Shown here: positions 60,721 through 64,000 of the stretch, piece after piece
Numbering within the stretch: the stretch's first letter is position 1
How the letters are laid out: the number at the start of each line of letters is the position of its first letter
NCBI GenBank assembly: GCA_003024785.1
Contig: PUQB01000423.1
Location: 62,001-126,000 of the forward strand
Direction of reading: 5' to 3'
Source of the DNA: Selaginella tamariscina
Lineage: Eukaryota; Streptophyta; Lycopodiopsida; Selaginellales; Selaginellaceae
Length of the DNA stretch: 64,000 nucleotides
Translations under genes and position numbers: made by a program
The notes under the pieces: model-generated
What the model was told of the DNA's origin: nothing
The model's input: only the letters and a program-made list of their open reading frames with translations
Database searches by the model: none

Positions 60721-63700
60721 AGTTCATTTATATAGGAAAACACATAAGTTCACATATAATATATTAGGAAAACACGTTCATTCATTAATAAGATTATATC
60801 CCTAAATATACTTATTAAAAATCTTTCTATACCCCAAAGTACTCAGAATAATAAAATATGTACCCTTTCAAATATATATCACTTTAATTGATAATCTATA
60901 CTCTTAATTTCACATTCTTTTTCTAATCTTTTGAATTAGTTAATATATTATAACATAATTATTAAAATTTAATAAAAAATATTAATTCTTATTTAATAAG
61001 AATCATTTAAGTAAATCATATATTACTTTTTCAAGTTGTACATGGCCTTCTTTATAATACCAATTGGGAGCGATAACAATTTTACACTCTTATAATTAAA
61101 ACGATAATACTTTTACATAGTATTGAAAGACATTTAAATTTAATTTAATTTAAAACAAACTTGTATACTTATACATTAAGTGAGTAATAACCTTTCTATA
61201 TATGTGTATTAATGAGACCTTAATTAATGTGTGACTCTAGGATTGCTTACATCTATATGAAAAGGACAATATCATTCCTTAAGTAATAACAACCCTTTAG
61301 TCATTGGTAAGAACATCCACTGTCTCGCCTCTAGGAGACTAGGATAGTAATAATTCTTAGTTTTTGAATGAGAACATTCAATAGTTTATAACCTTTGAGT
61401 ACGTATACGATAACATTCATTATCTTGTTTATAATCCTTGAGTTTGTGGATGTGGTAAGTATTACAATTTGTATATGACAATATTCATTATTTTGTTTAT
61501 AATCCTTCATCTTTCTTTGTAACACAATTAACACTTTAAAACAAAGCAATAATTACATTTTTTAACTCATAAAACATACCATAGACCATTTACCCTAAAA
61601 ATATATCACGAGCATATGTAAATTTTAAATTTCATCAGGTTATAGTGAAGTTCCCAGTTATTAAAGTCCTTATTAGTTACCCTTAAACGGCATTAATTAT
61701 TACAGCCCTTAATATTATTAAAATTTGTTGCCGTTGCTAGTGCATTGTAAGCCTAGTATGGCACACAATGGGCTTCTCAAAACACATTCAGAGTAAGACA
61801 CGAGAGAAAGTTGCTTAAACATAAGACGAGGAAAAAACATTGTATATATATTCATGTATGTTTCTGATATATTACAGTTTTCCAGAAACTTTATTAGAGC
61901 TATAATGAGTTTAAGAATATAATTAAAGTATATGCAGAGCAATTAATGAATTATTTAAACGTATAAAACCCATGGTAAATATGAATACACAAATGTTTTC
62001 ATTGAACAAATTTGTAAAAACAGCACACACATAACAGCGAGGCATATATGTATATATATCTATGTATATGTGTATATCTATGGCGAACCAGGAGGTTACG
62101 AGAATCTTACCTCTGTAAAATATCAAACAGCCAGGCCAATTAACAGGTGAATACTGGTACTTTTGCAGTGTGCCAAGTCACTGTAGGAAGTACTTGCTGC
62201 TGACTCAGCAGCACCACCCACGTCATCACTTCTTCAAGTGACGTGGTGCCAATCCGCTTTAGTTTAGATATTCACTCTTTTCTTTTATTTTCATGTTTAT
62301 TTATTAAAAATAATATATAAACCATTTTTGTCTCACCTTGTCAAGAATCGTAGATGGAAGTGGTTTAAAAAATATGTATGAAGTACGGATGCATTTTAAA
62401 AATTACTACACATACGTATATGCGTGTTTCTGTGTCTTTATACGTATGGTACTAATAGTATACGATATATACACAATTGCACATATATGAAACATCTATT
62501 TATATATTATTTATAAATTTAACATAAGGTTGTTTCATTTTTTTTTGTGATTTATTAAAACCGTTATTTCATGTAGTTCTAAATTATTATTTATTATTTG
62601 TTCATTTAGTTATTCTTATTTAGCTCTAATTTAATTTCATTTATTATTTACTATAGTAAACTATAATTTAATTATACCATTAAGTTATGTGCAGTTGATT
62701 ATATGGTTATTCACATGAAAAATAATAATTTATGCTCATGTTATAATTTCTAAATTTAATTTGAACAGTATATATATAAAAGGATTACGGAGAATATAAA
62801 ATTAACTTATTTAATAATATTAATTTATATGTCAATTTTAAATAATATTACAATGGATCATAATAAAAAACAGAATATATTATGTGTACATAATAAAAAA
62901 AAATTGGCTTTGTTATTACATATTTATATTATAATATGTGCAAATAGATGTTTCAATGACAAAATAAAATTAATACAGTATATATTTACTATATATGTCT
63001 TTATATAATATATAGATTATTCTCTTAATATATAAGAATATTTCTGTTAGGATATTAAACATACTATAATCTGCTTAAACTTATATCTTATTTTATTAAA
63101 ACTTTAATTTTTACTAATGATAAATCTCAACTATTCATTTCACTTTAAATTTCTTAAAGTAGTATATTTATGACAGTAAAATTTTTATTAATAATTTAAA
63201 ATATTATTTATATAGTGTATTTTAAATTTATACAAATATATCATCATGTTAATATATAACTTTGGCTATTTTATAAGTAAATATTGTAATAAGTTAAAAC
63301 ATAAATCTCTTATTAAAAATTAATTATATTGATTTAATGTATAATATTTAAAAAATAAAATGATGCTAGATCTAACACTTCTACAAAATCGATAAAATCA
63401 AGGTTTGTATGTGTATGATTATCAAATTAAAAATGTAATACTACTTCCATCTAAAAAAACAACAAGATTTTATATTTAAAGTTCATTTACAACATATTAC
63501 TTTTTATATTTTAGTTTTATACTTCTATAATATTATTAATTTCAACAAAATTTCTGGATCCATCATTACGATAGTAAACATTTATAAACGTGGGAATCTA
63601 GTACATGTAATATTCAAAATAATAATTAGTTAAATTTTATTGTTTAATAAACAATTATGAATTAAAATCATTATGTTGCTTTACTTACACTCACGACATC

Positions 63701-64000
63701 TACTTGTTTTCCTTCTTTGTAGTGCACTTTAATATCACTGCATGTATTGATATATGTTTATATATATTATATATATATATATATATATAAGTCAAAATTA
63801 TACTTATAATTTTACCTCAAATTATATCTATATAAAACAGCGATACAATAGTATGTGCCAGAGAATATACCGCTCCCTGTATAAATTTATATTTAATATT
63901 TATGTAAGAAATCAGATTGTCCGTGCATAAAAATAAACCGTGGTTGGTACTACATTTTATTTACATATATATTGGTAGATGGAAGAATATATTTAACTTG
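60721..64000. other. AT-rich intergenic DNA to the right edge
   Basis: About 3.3 kb with very low GC and TATATA tracts (e.g. 63757-63788). The only structure I can point to is the nested palindrome at 62170-62250. Open stretches here are short and have no recognisable content. Confidence 0.6.
62170..62250. repeat. nested inverted repeat with TGACTCA and TGACGTGG motifs
   Basis: Outer arms 62170-62190 (GTGCCAAGTCACTGTAGGAAG) and 62228-62250 (CACTTCTTCAAGTGACGTGGTGCC, imperfect), with an inner perfect palindrome 62195-62213 (TGCTGCTGA-C-TCAGCAGCA). It could be a MITE, a regulatory dyad with bZIP-type sites, or a hairpin RNA source. Confidence 0.7.

Noticed and set aside
1-64000. tRNA and rRNA genes
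   Set aside because: I looked for conserved rRNA stretches and tRNA arms and saw none; a covariance-model scan would be decisive.

Overview
The window is nuclear DNA from a green-lineage eukaryote, most likely a streptophyte alga or an early-diverging land plant. Evidence: an MRL1-type pentatricopeptide protein (an rbcL mRNA factor known only from the green lineage), TTTAGGG-like telo-box motifs upstream of genes, a plant-style PIF/Harbinger transposon with a MYB-like partner gene, a plant-style BED/hAT transposon, and plant-type Ty3/gypsy elements including an Athila/Tat-like one and a chromovirus. The species cannot be fixed by eye.

Layout. (1) 1-25.4 kb is a nest of mobile elements: a chromovirus (A) and an inverted relative (1-5.9 kb), then an old unclassified element (here called M, minus strand) split by a complete GC-rich LTR element (B, 8897-18718, TSD AAAGG) and by a PIF/Harbinger element (19760-22575, TSD TTA). 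(2) 25.4-46 kb is a gene island in AT-rich DNA: a decayed TAF12-like locus (27269-27954, +), TAF12 (28381-30838, -), MRL1 (32068-36997, +), N-myristoyltransferase (37730-39420, +) and a DDX47/RRP3-type DEAD-box helicase (40813-43260, +), followed by a TIR element (43734-45011). (3) 46-60.7 kb is again mobile-element DNA: a degenerate minus-strand element, a fuller plus-strand M copy (about 49.9-53.7 kb), and a short-LTR gypsy element (C) whose RNase H region is split by an apparently intact hAT element (55632-58087). (4) 60.7-64 kb is AT-rich and nearly empty.

The gene-island genes are housekeeping genes with many short introns (about 50-390 bases, mostly under 150) rich in alternating TA/CA/TG tracts. 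TAF12 serves RNA polymerase II initiation, DDX47 small-subunit rRNA processing, NMT protein lipidation, and MRL1 chloroplast rbcL mRNA. They are neighbours, not an operon. MRL1, NMT and DDX47 each need small indels, mostly in homopolymers or a dinucleotide run, to read through, which looks more like uncorrected sequencing error than decay.

The most unusual signals are a degenerate CpG-derived palindrome, ATCCTYRRYRYYRAGGAT, present in more than 30 copies only in the mobile-element flanks and embedded in minisatellites of different period, and the M element, whose C-terminal part looks like the motif-I half of a beta-class DNA N6-adenine/N4-cytosine methyltransferase. The two occur together.
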